Positions 13,801 to 23,500 of a stretch of DNA of 64,000 nt are shown here, in pieces. The position numbers were made by a program, and so were the translations under genes. Positions within the stretch are counted from its first letter, which is position 1; each line of letters starts with the position of its first letter. The stretch is from Datura wrightii (Eukaryota > Streptophyta > Magnoliopsida > Solanales > Solanaceae). The notes beneath the pieces are model-generated. The model had not been told where the DNA came from, searched no databases, and saw only the letters and a program-made list of their open reading frames with translations. The stretch spans positions 149,311,001 through 149,375,000 of the forward strand of contig JASDFA010000007.1 in the NCBI GenBank assembly GCA_035772735.1, written 5' to 3'.

Positions 13801-16800
13801 CTGTCCCTGCAAGGTAACCAGATTGGCCACCTAGAATGAAGTTAAGATCTTGTCAGCAACAGGAAAGTAAACGATATATATTTTCCAGATATGTACAATA
13901 AATTGGGACTAACTTGAATAACAGGATCTTGTGTAGGCTCGGGAAAGTGACCTTTACGGCCAGCACATTCAATATCAAAACTCAATATGCGAAAAGGAGC
14001 CATCTTCGAAAATTCTCCTTCAGGAGAATGGCTGATCAAGTCAGAATAGCTAAAAGAAAATGTTAAGGAAGTTCGGGGTGATGATCCCTTATGGATAGAA
14101 AGAATGCACCCTTAGGTCATAGATTTAATCATGCATTAGGATACAGACAATCAAACTCTAATTGACAATAGGAGAGATTCCTTGCAGCTTTCTTGTATTT
14201 CCCAACCGGAACTTCAATCCAGTTGCCACCAACAATATTGCGGTCAATCATGAAGCGAAGAGCAAAAAGAACATTGCTTTCATAGGTCAGAAAGCTCTTC
14301 ATACCAAGCCCTTCAATTTGAATACCTCTATCAAGAATACCTGCCACATTTTACATTTCAATCAGGTGGAAAAAGAAGGAAACCATTGGTAATAGAATCA
14401 ATCAATAAAATCAATCAGAACTTAAACATTTTATCACAATTCTGATGCATCCAATTATGTTGAAGAACATAACCCAAAATCTATCGAACATATTCTTCTC
14501 CATATTTCAGCTAGTGAACTTAAGTGAGAAGATTAAGGAGCAATTTCACAGGAAGCATATTATTTTAAACTAAGGCTCAATGTGAAGTAATACACTAAGT
14601 TATCATGGGCTCATGGCAAAAGCGCCAAGACTGGCAAGCAAAATGCCGTATAAAATATACCACAAGCCCACACAACTGCTCAACTGAGAAACCTTTTTAA
14701 ACACTTTTGAAATGAAATGGGTAATGTCAAGAACAGTCTAAGAACTTTTTTGAGCTGGACTGAATGAATGAACAGATGGCATTGGAGAATCAGCTGTGTT
14801 GGGTGGTTTGGAAGGAAATGAGCCGGCAGTACTTCAAGAGCTAAACTGAAGCTGTTTGCAGTTTGAAACATGAAGACTTTGCCGGTTAATTTCTATTGTA
14901 ATTTTAAAATATACACATGAGGACATAATGATAGAGTTCACTAGTTCGATACAAAATTGATCAGATTTTGTAACTGGGGAGAATATCCTATTGTACTTTC
15001 CAGCACTGTCTTAGCACTTGATATTTTTATTTTTTTTTATGATGGTAACTATTGTATTAATTACAGTACTTAGGCAGCACTGGAAAATCATATTTACAAT
15101 ACAAAAGGATAGCTGCTACATCCTATACAGACCCCAAGATATCTATGATTGTAGCAGTATCATTGGTACGCTCCTTTAAACACCAAAAACAGAATAACAA
15201 TATACAATTAAGTTTAACTTTCTGTATATCACTACTCCTATTCTTAAAACATCTAGCATTCCTCTCTTTCCATATCGTCCACCAAATACATAAGGGGATA
15301 ATCTTCCATCTATCCCTATTGCCTGTCCCTGCTCCTGCTTCCTCCCAGCTAGGAAGAGTGTCAACAATCTTCCTGGGCATTATCCAATAAATGCCTCTGA
15401 GATTGGTGAAAATCTTCCATAATTGATCAGTGAAAGGGCAATGTAAGAATAGATGGTTGACTGTCTCCGCAGCCCTTTCACACAAAAAACATCTTGAACA
15501 AAGGTGTATTCCTCTCTTAGCCACATTGTCTTAGCTCTTGATATTTCTATCAATAAAACTTTTACTTTGTGTGTACGTGTGTGTGCCACAAGCACAAAAG
15601 AAAAGACAAAATCAGAAAGGCACCTTTATCAGAAAGATAAAGTATAAGTGAATAAGTGAATAAATGAAACAGAAAACATACCGCGGCAACTGGTAACCAT
15701 TGTTGGCAATGCCACTACAATCTTGAGAAAAGGCTGAGAAGCCTGCTGTTGGTAATACATGATGCTTCTTTTCTGAACTACTTCGATGCGCCGGACAAAC
15801 TTAGGGACATTGCTGTTCCTATTCGCCTCTCTCATCCTACCCTACAGTAACCAACAAGAATAATATAGTAAATGCAGCATTGGCGATTAAACTGGTGAAG
15901 AGTTCATTCATCGCATGCTTATGCAAACAAGCAGGTCATACCTCAAGAATTTGGTGAAAACGAGAGATATCATCAGGACCCATTCCAGGAGGGCAGCTTA
16001 TGTAGAAATATGGTTCAAATCCATGTACATGACAACAGACGCTATTTCCTGACCAGGAAATAAACAGACATATCTTAGTAAGTGGAAGACAAGCTACATC
16101 AACCTCAATAAATACATTAACGATGGATTCCAAGTTGTTGTTTTCCTTCTGAAATCAACTCCTACCAAGTACCACCTCCACTTAAGCTTTTTATGTTGAT
16201 TTCAAACATCCAGTGTAATATGATAGCATAGAAAATACTAAAAGAGAAGCTATAATTTTCTTCTATAAAGGAAATGGCCAAAAAAAAACTTCTTTAAACA
16301 AATAGAAACAGAAAAAACAAAAAGAAAAGTACTATAACTAGAGAAATCCACTAAGACGCAATTTTAACTCATATTTGTACCAATATATTTTATACAGTCA
16401 AGAAAGAATCTATGTTCCAAATTGTGTTTGGTATCAGCGTGCCTCACAAACTTGCAGCCCTCAGAACGATCTAATTGTTTTTAATTAAAAAAAAACTACT
16501 TCACCGATTAAAAAAAAAAACTACTGCCATTTCAAGACGTGCATTTATAACTATAGGAGACTATTATATTACTTGAAATGCCAGAATCATATCTTCTTTT
16601 CCAGATCAATAGCACCATATCTACTACACAAAACGAGAATTGCAAATGCATATGCCAACAATGAATTAAACATTGACAAACCTTCCTTGGTGACCCCGAA
16701 GATTCTTAAAATGGCAGCCGGACCAGAAGAATTAGGCAGCAATTCTTTATGGCTCTCTCCAATAATGTAGTCAATTTCCAGCTGCTGAAACACTGGAGAA

Positions 16801-18762
16801 GGACCACCAGATTTCAACAGAACTTTCAGAATGTGATTGTGAAAGATAGAACTTATTGAAATAATTGATATATCTGAAACCTTTTTGTTTTACCTACCAA
16901 TCTAGCTTTTCTTCTTTTCACTGAATTATTATATAGATCCACATGTACATCTTGCCCTCAACTCAATATAAAAACTTTTTTTGGATAAGTCAAAAAGCTT
17001 CACTAATAAACACCCAAATAGGTGCCGAAAGATAAGTACAAGACGTGCATGTGACTCTGCTTGAGTCATACATTGTCTTCCACCAAGTGTGACAACATAT
17101 AAACTTGCTTAATAAGACTCCATATGAGCTCAGGAACCAAAATTTGTTGCTCATACCAAGAGCACAAAAGGACTTCAAAACTTTTGTTTCTTTTTGATTG
17201 GCAAAATAGAAGGCTTCAAATTTTGGGAGTAACAGCAGGTTTCTATTTCTTGTTAATAGTTATTAATGGCGTCAGAATAATGTCAATTTTGAGCGATCCA
17301 AAAGTAGGTCCTTATCTTCATGTTCTGTCTTCAAAATCCAATTTTGTTGTTTTAGATTTCTGATATTAAATAAATAGGAAATAGTTATTAAACAATGAAA
17401 CAAAAACTTTTTGAATTATATTTCCTTAATAGAGTATACAACAATTTAGTTACAGGAATACAAGTCAAGGAAAGAATAAAATATAAGAAAGTTCCAAGTT
17501 AAATAAATAAATAAAAAGAACAACAAAACTAAGAATCATGAACTTAAATTTAAAGCAAATGAACTTCAAATTCCTATACTAAAAGAAAATAGCTTTCCCA
17601 TATAAACACTTAAGGTGTGTTGGTATGGAGGAAAATATTTTCTAATTTTTCCCATGTTCGGTTGGTCAGAATTTCTGAAAATATTTTCTCGAGGAAAACA
17701 AGTTGCTTAAAAATGAATAAAACAAATTCGCTAGTGGAAGTAAAAAAAACAAGTTCCTCAAGTGGCATTACACATTAATTTTGTCCTCCCCAGACTCCAA
17801 TACACATAGTATTCACCCCATCCTCGTAGACCCCATTCCCACTACCTCTACACCCCCATTCATACCTACCATAGTATTTATCTAGATTAAATACAAATGT
17901 TTTTAAAATAATATATTTTGATTATCTATGGAACACAAGAAAATAAGTAAAAACACGCATACTTTCTTGGAAAACAACATTTTCCTTCCCAGCAACACAA
18001 ACTTAGACTAGCTTAGCCTATTTTAAAATATCAAAAGTATATAAAAGGGACAAAATCTCAACTGTAAAACCTCCAAGTTAAAGAGCATACACAGATGTAG
18101 CTTTTTAGACAGGTGTAGGCTCACTCGTTTCTTTTAAGTCAAACTATATATAGTGTAAAGCTACACACACACACACACACAAAATTAAATGCCCACCCTA
18201 TTATCAAATTAAAGCAAATAAAAAATCCTCACACATTGTTGAAAAGAGCAGTCCGAGCAGTGCTATCAGACTCGAAATCCTTTGTAAGAAAAGCTTAAGA
18301 CCAAAGAAACAACTTCAGAAACCCTATACACTCAGCACCATGATTGAGTCAGCCATCAAAATTCATCAAATGAGTTTAAATTCTGAGGAAACAAAAAATA
18401 AACTGCCAGAACAGAAAGTGTCCTACAAATTTAACCAAAACGAAACCAAAAACAAAGGCATGAAGTCGAAATTAGGGAGAACTAGTTTTTTCAATTACAA
18501 TTTTCTTACATATGCTTTGTGTCTGAGAGATGTAAGCTTGAGAGAGAGGAGGACGTTTCCACTTCTGAAGCCGCTCATTTAGGGCATTGTGCTCTTCGAA
18601 TTCACGAAGGACCTGTGAATCCTCCTCGTACTGAAGCAATGTCTCTTCGAGAAAAACATCCTCGTCTAGGTCTTCCTCTTCCATGGATGCGTGGTGTTTC
18701 TGCTGCTGTTGAGGCGACGGCTTTGCCGGCGCCAATCGCTTTCTAGAGTTGCCGTTGTTCAT
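1876..18762 (-). CDS. POLD1: DNA polymerase delta catalytic subunit (5' 24 exons; C-terminus outside window)
   Basis: This is the B-family replicative polymerase that synthesises the lagging strand and proofreads in the nucleus. The 24 exons give 2685 nt, or 895 residues, in one unbroken frame. The plant protein is about 1095 aa, so roughly 200 C-terminal residues (the two Cys clusters) lie left of the window. Exonuclease motifs are visible: Exo I FDIE (D301, E303), Exo II NICNFD (D387) and Exo III YCLKD (D500). Polymerase motifs are A DFASLYPS (D589), B around NSVYG (685-689) and C YGDTDS (740-745). All catalytic acids are present. The N-terminal 84 residues are variable and acidic, as in other plants. 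The start ATG at 18762 is the first in the exon. An E2F-type site and a telo-box lie just upstream. Seen: motifs, frame and splice sites. Known: family function. The gene looks intact as far as it can be followed. Confidence 0.96.
3440..3920 (-). mobile_element. LINE ORF2 remnant (zf-RVT region), POLD1 intron 20
   Basis: The minus strand translates in pieces to TWPAAWKTWRIL and RKLAPLMLVWTIWSEDRREF, matching the end of plant LINE ORF2 (HLF.HCP...LW, then W..P..I.WT.WKERN). Frames are broken by indels. Confidence 0.6.
4028..4400 (+). repeat. Imperfect direct repeat in POLD1 intron 20 (about 173 bp apart)
   Basis: TATCTCCTGGGTTTTGC, TGTTTCTCCTAA and CTCATAGTAT recur at about 4030 and 4203, followed in both by TGGAGAT(A)TTAATTGGCTG-like and AGCATCACATAGGG-like phrases. 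An old local duplication. Confidence 0.7.
5160..5560 (-). mobile_element. LINE ORF2 remnant (zf-RVT C-terminal part), POLD1 intron 20
   Basis: Minus-strand pieces WKTVPL, then SICPERNRICFEERKEH and FMNNLYVWCEWD, match the C-terminal end of LINE ORF2 with frameshifts. Confidence 0.6.
8073..8130 (-). mobile_element. SINE tail fragment (TS type)
   Basis: GTGTGCACAAGCTGGACCCG followed by GACACCGCGGTTATAAAAAA on the minus strand is the 3' end of the TS-type SINE. The head is absent. It lies in POLD1 intron 14. Confidence 0.65.
8828..8858 (-). mobile_element. SINE head fragment (TS type)
   Basis: AAGGGTGTGACCTAGTGGTC plus CAATAAAG on the minus strand matches the 5' end and A-box of the TS-type SINE; the rest is missing. 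Confidence 0.5.
10255..10440 (+). mobile_element. tRNA-derived SINE, Au-like type, in POLD1 intron 11
   Basis: The tRNA-like B-box CACAAGTTCGAGCAC is followed by GAAGAAACTCTTGCTAGGGA, GTGCTTCCCCTATAGTAGG, GTGCACGACTCCGATTAATT and ATACCGGATGC, the layout of an Au-like SINE. It is opposite in strand to POLD1. Confidence 0.65.
10956..11955. mobile_element. Non-autonomous hAT-type element, 1000 bp, POLD1 intron 10
   Basis: Terminal inverted repeat TAGGGGTCAC at the left and, reverse-complemented, TAGGGGTGTC at the right. Flanking 8-bp duplications ATCACAAA (10948-10955) and ATCACAAT (11956-11963) match 7 of 8. TAGGGGTG ends and 8-bp duplications are those of plant hAT elements. Subterminal CCCATTTGACCC-type motifs are repeated near both ends. 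No transposase frame. It carries a second element inside. Confidence 0.85.
11181..11813. mobile_element. Second hAT-type MITE nested in the first, 633 bp
   Basis: The left end is TAGAAGTTTGGGCATGCGAT and the right end, reverse-complemented, is TAGGGCCCGTTTGGCCATGC. It is flanked by AAACTAAG (11173-11180) and AAACTTAG (11814-11821), an 8-bp duplication with one mismatch. The left arm contains GATTTCAT and GAAATCATGAGATGAAATC blocks that pair with each other. Confidence 0.85.
14050..14144 (-). other. POLD1: POLD1 intron 5, U12-type (minor spliceosome) intron
   Basis: This short 95-nt intron begins GTATCCTAA on the gene strand, matching the first seven bases of the U12 donor consensus (RTATCCTTT). 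It contains a perfect TTCCTTAAC branch-point motif (+ strand 14062-14070), about 12-14 nt before the terminal AG. No other donor in the window that I checked has this form. Splicing here joins a phase-2 codon correctly (Cys-Leu-Tyr-Ser), as in other plant POLD1 proteins. Confidence 0.85.
15027..15526 (-). mobile_element. 5'-truncated LINE with target-site duplication, POLD1 intron 4
   Basis: About 500 bp inserted in intron 4 in the same sense as POLD1. The flanks TGTCTTAGCACTTGATATTT (15007-15026) and TGTCTTAGCTCTTGATATTT (15527-15546) are a 20-bp duplication with one mismatch. The 3' end on the minus strand is A-rich (CATAAAAAAAAATAA), as expected for target-primed reverse transcription. The open frame at 15123-15524 (133 aa) is the ORF2 C-terminus: CSRCFLCE, ETVNHLFLHCPF, LCIWWTIWKERNARCF (zf-RVT domain). 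The element lacks RT and endonuclease, so it is dead on arrival, but its frame is still open, so it is fairly young. Confidence 0.88.
15123..15524 (-). pseudogene. LINE ORF2 C-terminal fragment, zf-RVT domain
   Basis: 133 aa with the zinc-binding pattern C-x2-C ... H-x4-H-C seen in CSRCFLCE and NHLFLHCPF. It is the last part of a LINE reverse-transcriptase protein and not a host gene. Confidence 0.85.
17610..18008. mobile_element. Probable MITE in POLD1 intron 1
   Basis: The left end GTGTGTTGGTATGGAGGAAA and the right end, reverse-complemented, GTTTGTGTTGCTGGGAAGGA are an imperfect inverted pair. The interior repeats the GGAAAATATTTTC theme. No firm target duplication. Confidence 0.6.
18162..18181 (+). 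repeat. (AC)n microsatellite, POLD1 intron 1
   Basis: About ten uninterrupted AC units. Confidence 0.9.
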
Positions 18763-18786
18763 GGTGGTTCGCCGTAGTTGGGGAAG

Positions 18787-18797
18787 AGGGTTTAGGG
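18787..18797 (-). promoter_or_regulatory. Telo-box upstream of POLD1
   Basis: On the gene strand the sequence is CCCTAAACCCT, one and a half plant telomere repeats. It lies 25 bp before the ATG, probably in the 5' leader. Telo-boxes are known near the start of replication and ribosomal genes, where they act with other elements in dividing cells. Confidence 0.6.
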
Positions 18798-18815
18798 AAT
18801 TCTAGTTGTGTGCAA

Positions 18816-18823
18816 ATTCCCGC
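18816..18823 (+). promoter_or_regulatory. E2F-type site upstream of POLD1
   Basis: The octamer ATTCCCGC fits the plant E2F consensus WTTSSCSS. It lies 54 bp upstream of the POLD1 ATG. E2F control of replication genes in S phase is established for plants; use of this particular site is inference. Confidence 0.6.
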
Positions 18824-20500
18824 CAGTTCCTGGGTAATGGGTATATGTATGTAAACAGAGGAAAGAAGTGGAATTGTACTTTTGGTACCTAGAGTTGCAT
18901 CTGAATGTCAATGTGGTCCCTGAAGGTACTATAATAATCTAATTGGAAATATTTGATCTGGAATTAATCTGATTTAGTCCTCGGAATTTGGGAAAATGCT
19001 AAACAACTTTTTAAAAAAAGGTTATATTCTTCGAGGACATTCGAATTCTAAAACGTACACAATTATTCCACCTATCTGTGCACGAAAAAAATAAACTTAT
19101 AAATATAGATAAAATTTAAAAAGAAATTTTATTTAAACATAGAAAATAATAAATTCTATCACTTTCACCGAATAAATATATCAACTATCAAGTATATATA
19201 TGAGATAACTATAAAAAAGTATATAAGTAGAAATGAGGAGATAGAAACTCCAATAGTAAAACGCAATAATTTATATAAAATATCATTTAAGACGTCATCG
19301 TAGTCCATATATTGTGTTTATGTTATTTATAACATATATAAAAGAAATTCTAAAATAACATAAATACGAAATAATATAATAAAATCTTCAAAGAATCTGG
19401 GGATATGAATCAAAAAAATTTAAACCAAAATATAAATACAAGAAAGTAAATAAATATGTACATAATTTGCTTAAGTGCACCTTCTTTGGTGATGCTAATG
19501 AAAGATGCGCTAACAAAGTAAGATAGAATACAATTTAATAGCAATGGCTTTTGTCCAGACTTCTTTTAAAATTATTTCTTTATTCCTCATGTTTTAATTT
19601 AGTCTTTTTTTTTGTACTTTATTTAGAAAATTGTATACTTCTTCCTTTTTCACAAATTATTTCTTCTTCTTTTGGGTCATATTTATAGCTTGCAATTTAG
19701 AGTCTATTTTCACTTGTGCTCACAAGAGTGAAGGACCGTTTTGGTCAAATGTGAGAGGCTGACGACCAAATTGAAAACTTAGACCCCTTTCTTAGGTAGG
19801 GAATATGCAATTACTCGTAAGGATTGCCGAGTTGGTTGGGCAAAAAATCTCCCAAATGAGGTCTCAAGTGTGAATCCCCAACATGTTTTTTAAATCGAAC
19901 TTATTGTATCAAACAATTTATCTTTTCTGCATGATTTGCTGATTATTACGCTGAAATAGAATTTACCCTGTGCGCCTGTTGTTTGGTATGATGGAGACAT
20001 TTTTAGAAGAATATTATCCAGGATTTGATTGAGAGTGAAAATTATTTTTCCAAAAAAAAAAAAATTATAGAAGATCTGAAAACAATGGTGGCAAATCGAT
20101 CAGTGTTAGGGAGAATTTTCTTTATGTAAGTATTAGTTGGAGCAGTGCAATTTTTCAGACTAAAACAAAGCAGAGAATTGGAGGGAACTCTTTGGCTAGA
20201 GAGAGTGAAGGTTCAAATTCAAGTCACATTTGCACATGACATTCAGCCCTTACTTGTTTCCAGAATATTACAACAACTATGCCTCGATCCCAAGCTAGTT
20301 GGTGTCAGTTATATGGATCCTCGCTGTACGGAGCCTAAAAGAATAATGTTTAAGACAGCACTCATAAGCCAACTAACCTAAAATGATGTCCTCTCAAACA
20401 AACGGTAATTAATGAAAACTGAAAGGTATACCAGCAAAACCTAGCTCGGCCTCAATCAATGCGAAAATCCGTTCTTCTGTTTGCTTGTACAAAAGCAAAA
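18824..20500. other. Intergenic stretch between POLD1 (5') and GrpE (3')
   Basis: This is AT-rich DNA with no convincing reading frame. At about 19817-19885 a short tRNA-like stretch (GCCGAGTTGG followed by a GTGAATCCCC block) may be the head of a SINE. At 20265-20345 there is a copy of a dispersed plant repeat recognisable by CAAGCTAGTTGGTGTC and ATATGGATCCTC. The class of that repeat is uncertain; it may be the 3' end of a non-LTR element. Confidence 0.5.
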
Positions 20501-23500
20501 TCATGGGTTACCTCCCTCACCTGTCCCTTCATCACCTGGTGTTTCAGCATTACCTTCCTCACTCTTCTCATCGACTTCGTTTTGATCCTCTTCTTTAGGC
20601 TCAGCTGTCTCTGGCTTTGCTGGCCCTGGGCCAGCCGACACCTTCACCATTGAAGGACGTAAGAGTCTGTCTCCAAGTCTGAAACCTTTGCGATATTCTT
20701 CAATTACAACACCTTCTTCAAATTCTGAGGAATCCTCACGCATTATAGCTTCATGCAGCTGCTCATGGGGAGACCAGTTAATACTAAATAGAGACAGGTA
20801 ATACAGTTTCATCTATTGGCATAAAACTACAGAAAAGGTTTTCTCCAACATTACAATTACAAGGTGTGACGCAAACAGATTTCAATGTTAGATCGTTATA
20901 CAACTCGAAGGAAACAAATCTATGTTTCGTTCCCTTCATGAAAGAATACCATAAGTCTATACATTGTCAACTCACCGAGTTGGCTCAAAAGAATGCTGAT
21001 TTAGATTGAGCTTTAAAATCAGGTCGAGGTCTTCCTAAAAACCGAATAGAAGTTATACAGCTTTTGGAAAAGTTCATCAATAATTCGACTGAATTTTGAG
21101 CCAACTCGGGAACTGGCCTGCATTAAACCAAGGATCAAATAGAAGAATCACTACACGAACAACAGAAGATGGCAGCTCAAAACTTTGTTTTCTCTGAACA
21201 ATACAACCTATATCTACCTATCTATTCAAACAAGCACCACACTGCAAGGAAAGAAAGCAGCTTTAAAATACTCCTGCATATGTGTCTGTTGGAATACATT
21301 TGTATTTGTAAATAAAGGCACGGGTGAGAAACTTACCAATGGGTCGAATGGATTTCCAACTGTCTCTACAGGCTCAACACCAAGAGATCCAAGGATTTCC
21401 ATAAATTGTTTAGAAATGCTCTGGTAACTATTATTAATTTTCTCCTCTCCCTCTGTTGCCACCTTGATTTGCATTTTCGCTCTCTCAAAATTGTCCAAAA
21501 CAGACAAAAGTTTCTCAACAACTTCCCCTTGCGCATTCGTCACAAGAGAAGCTCTTTCTCTGTCTGTTCTCTTACGGAAGTTGTCGAAGTCGGCACTGAT
21601 TCTAAGAACCCGGTCCCTCTCACTTGACAATTCTTCAGTCAATGAGGCTACTTTTGTCTGAAGTTCAATTTTCTCATCTTCTATGGACTTGAGGGAAGTT
21701 TCTATCTCTGCAACTTTTGAATCGTCATTATTTGCTAAAGCATCTCTGTACAACTGCAATGAAGTTGCAACGACTGATAAAGTTTCCTCTGCAGCTGCAC
21801 TGTCACCCTCATCCGAAACTTCTTCAGCAGCAGCACCATCTAAATTCTCCTGTTCAATGGTAAGGAAATACACATTTCATTACACTTTCAATAAGCGGGC
21901 AAGAGAATCGGAAGACTTGGAACTCCAGTATGTCAAGTTTTAAGTTAAAAAGGCAACCACAACAGCCCTAATCAGCTTACTCAAAACATTCATGCCGACA
22001 GAAGGATATAAAAGGATGAAGAAACGAACTAATAGACATATTTAAACACATTATGTTCTTTTTTTGTGAGCCAGCTTAGGCACACTTCGACTATTCTACC
22101 ATGTACCCGCGTACCACCTACCTCCTACCAACATAGATACTAGATAATTCTGTGCACCAAGGCTTGGGCGTGGGGAGAAATCACCTAGTGCTTTTTTGCG
22201 TCCCCTGGAATTTAAACCTAATACCTCATAGTTTCCATCCATTTCATTGACCACTAGACTACACCTTTGGGTGTTACAACACACTATGTTATTTCATTAT
22301 ATACCCACATAGATATGCATGTTATACAGAAAAAAATACATCTACCAGAACCCACTAAATGCTGGAGGAAAACACACTATGTTATTTCATTGTATAACCC
22401 ACATAGATATGCATGTTATACAGAAGAAAAATACTTTTAACAAAACCCACTACATGATGGAGTTAAAAATAATGTCTTTTATAACTTAGTCTAAGGCAAA
22501 GAACACTTGATAAGGAAAAGGGGGCAGCTAAAGGCCAATACTAAATGTCAAATACACTCTTAAATGAACTCCACCTATGTGAGCTGCAAGTAGCTGGTAA
22601 ACCCTGATAGAGGAGCAGCATCAACAGTTACAATATTCCTAGCATAAAATTACAAGTATCTAATATAATGTGCGTTTGCAACATTAAACATTGATCACAA
22701 ATGTAATCTTTGAACAACAAATGCAATGATGGATTTCTCATTTAAGGCCCAGCATAACTAATGCAGCATTTGGTTTCTGACATTAAACTGTTGATTAGTA
22801 ATAGTGGTATAACTTATGTGGGATTTTATGTATTATTTTATGCGTGATAGAATGTAAAATAGGAATTTGGTGTACTAGCAATACCAAAGGTAACAGTATC
22901 TAAAAAAAAAATGTTCTTAAAGCAGGCATTCCATGCTAACAATCCTTATCACTATTCGTTATATAACAATCCTACATTATTATTCACCACAAGATTCATT
23001 TATTATAATTTCTGTATGACTAGATCTAGACGTAAAGCAAACGACCCCTTACTGAACTATGTAGCTACAGTGGAGAAGTAAAGGTGACATCTTACATGGA
23101 AGATGACATCATAAGAAGACATCTCACTTTCTATCCACATGCATAATCACCTAATAATTAGTGCTACTAACGCACCTAGGCCAGAGATCAACTTCACTGA
23201 ATGCATCGTCAGAGAATAAATGTTCTCCAGCCAGTAACATGAAGATTTTACTCTATATCAAATGTTATACTTAATTACTTATCTAGATAATTGAGATATT
23301 GGTTGTTTTCGACGGACAATAGACACACCCTTCTACCGTTCTTCACTTAAATACAAGACTTGGTTCGCCTCCAAATTACGAACTCATGACGTGCACCTAT
23401 CATCATTTTATTACCATTGCTATTGAAGCAACGCCTACGGAGATGCTACTAGACTATCTTCAAAAAATTACAAAGACAGAATACACTTATCCGGTACTTG

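Larger units (their letters stand above)
8466..18762 (-). other. POLD1: POLD1 exon map, exons 1-13
   Basis: Coding exons on the minus strand, written low..high: E1 18510..18762; E2 16682..16792; E3 15942..16048; E4 15682..15841; E5 14145..14340; E6 13914..14049; E7 13693..13830; E8 13050..13127; E9 12550..12641; E10 10750..10816; E11 10569..10640; E12 9154..9240; E13 8466..8585. Every intron is GT-AG and every junction keeps phase. The E9 donor (GTCCTA) and E2 donor (GTTTGT) are weak. The E5 donor is U12-like. Intron 1 (1.7 kb) holds a MITE-like element, intron 4 a LINE insertion, intron 10 a 1-kb hAT-type element and intron 11 a SINE. Confidence 0.9.
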
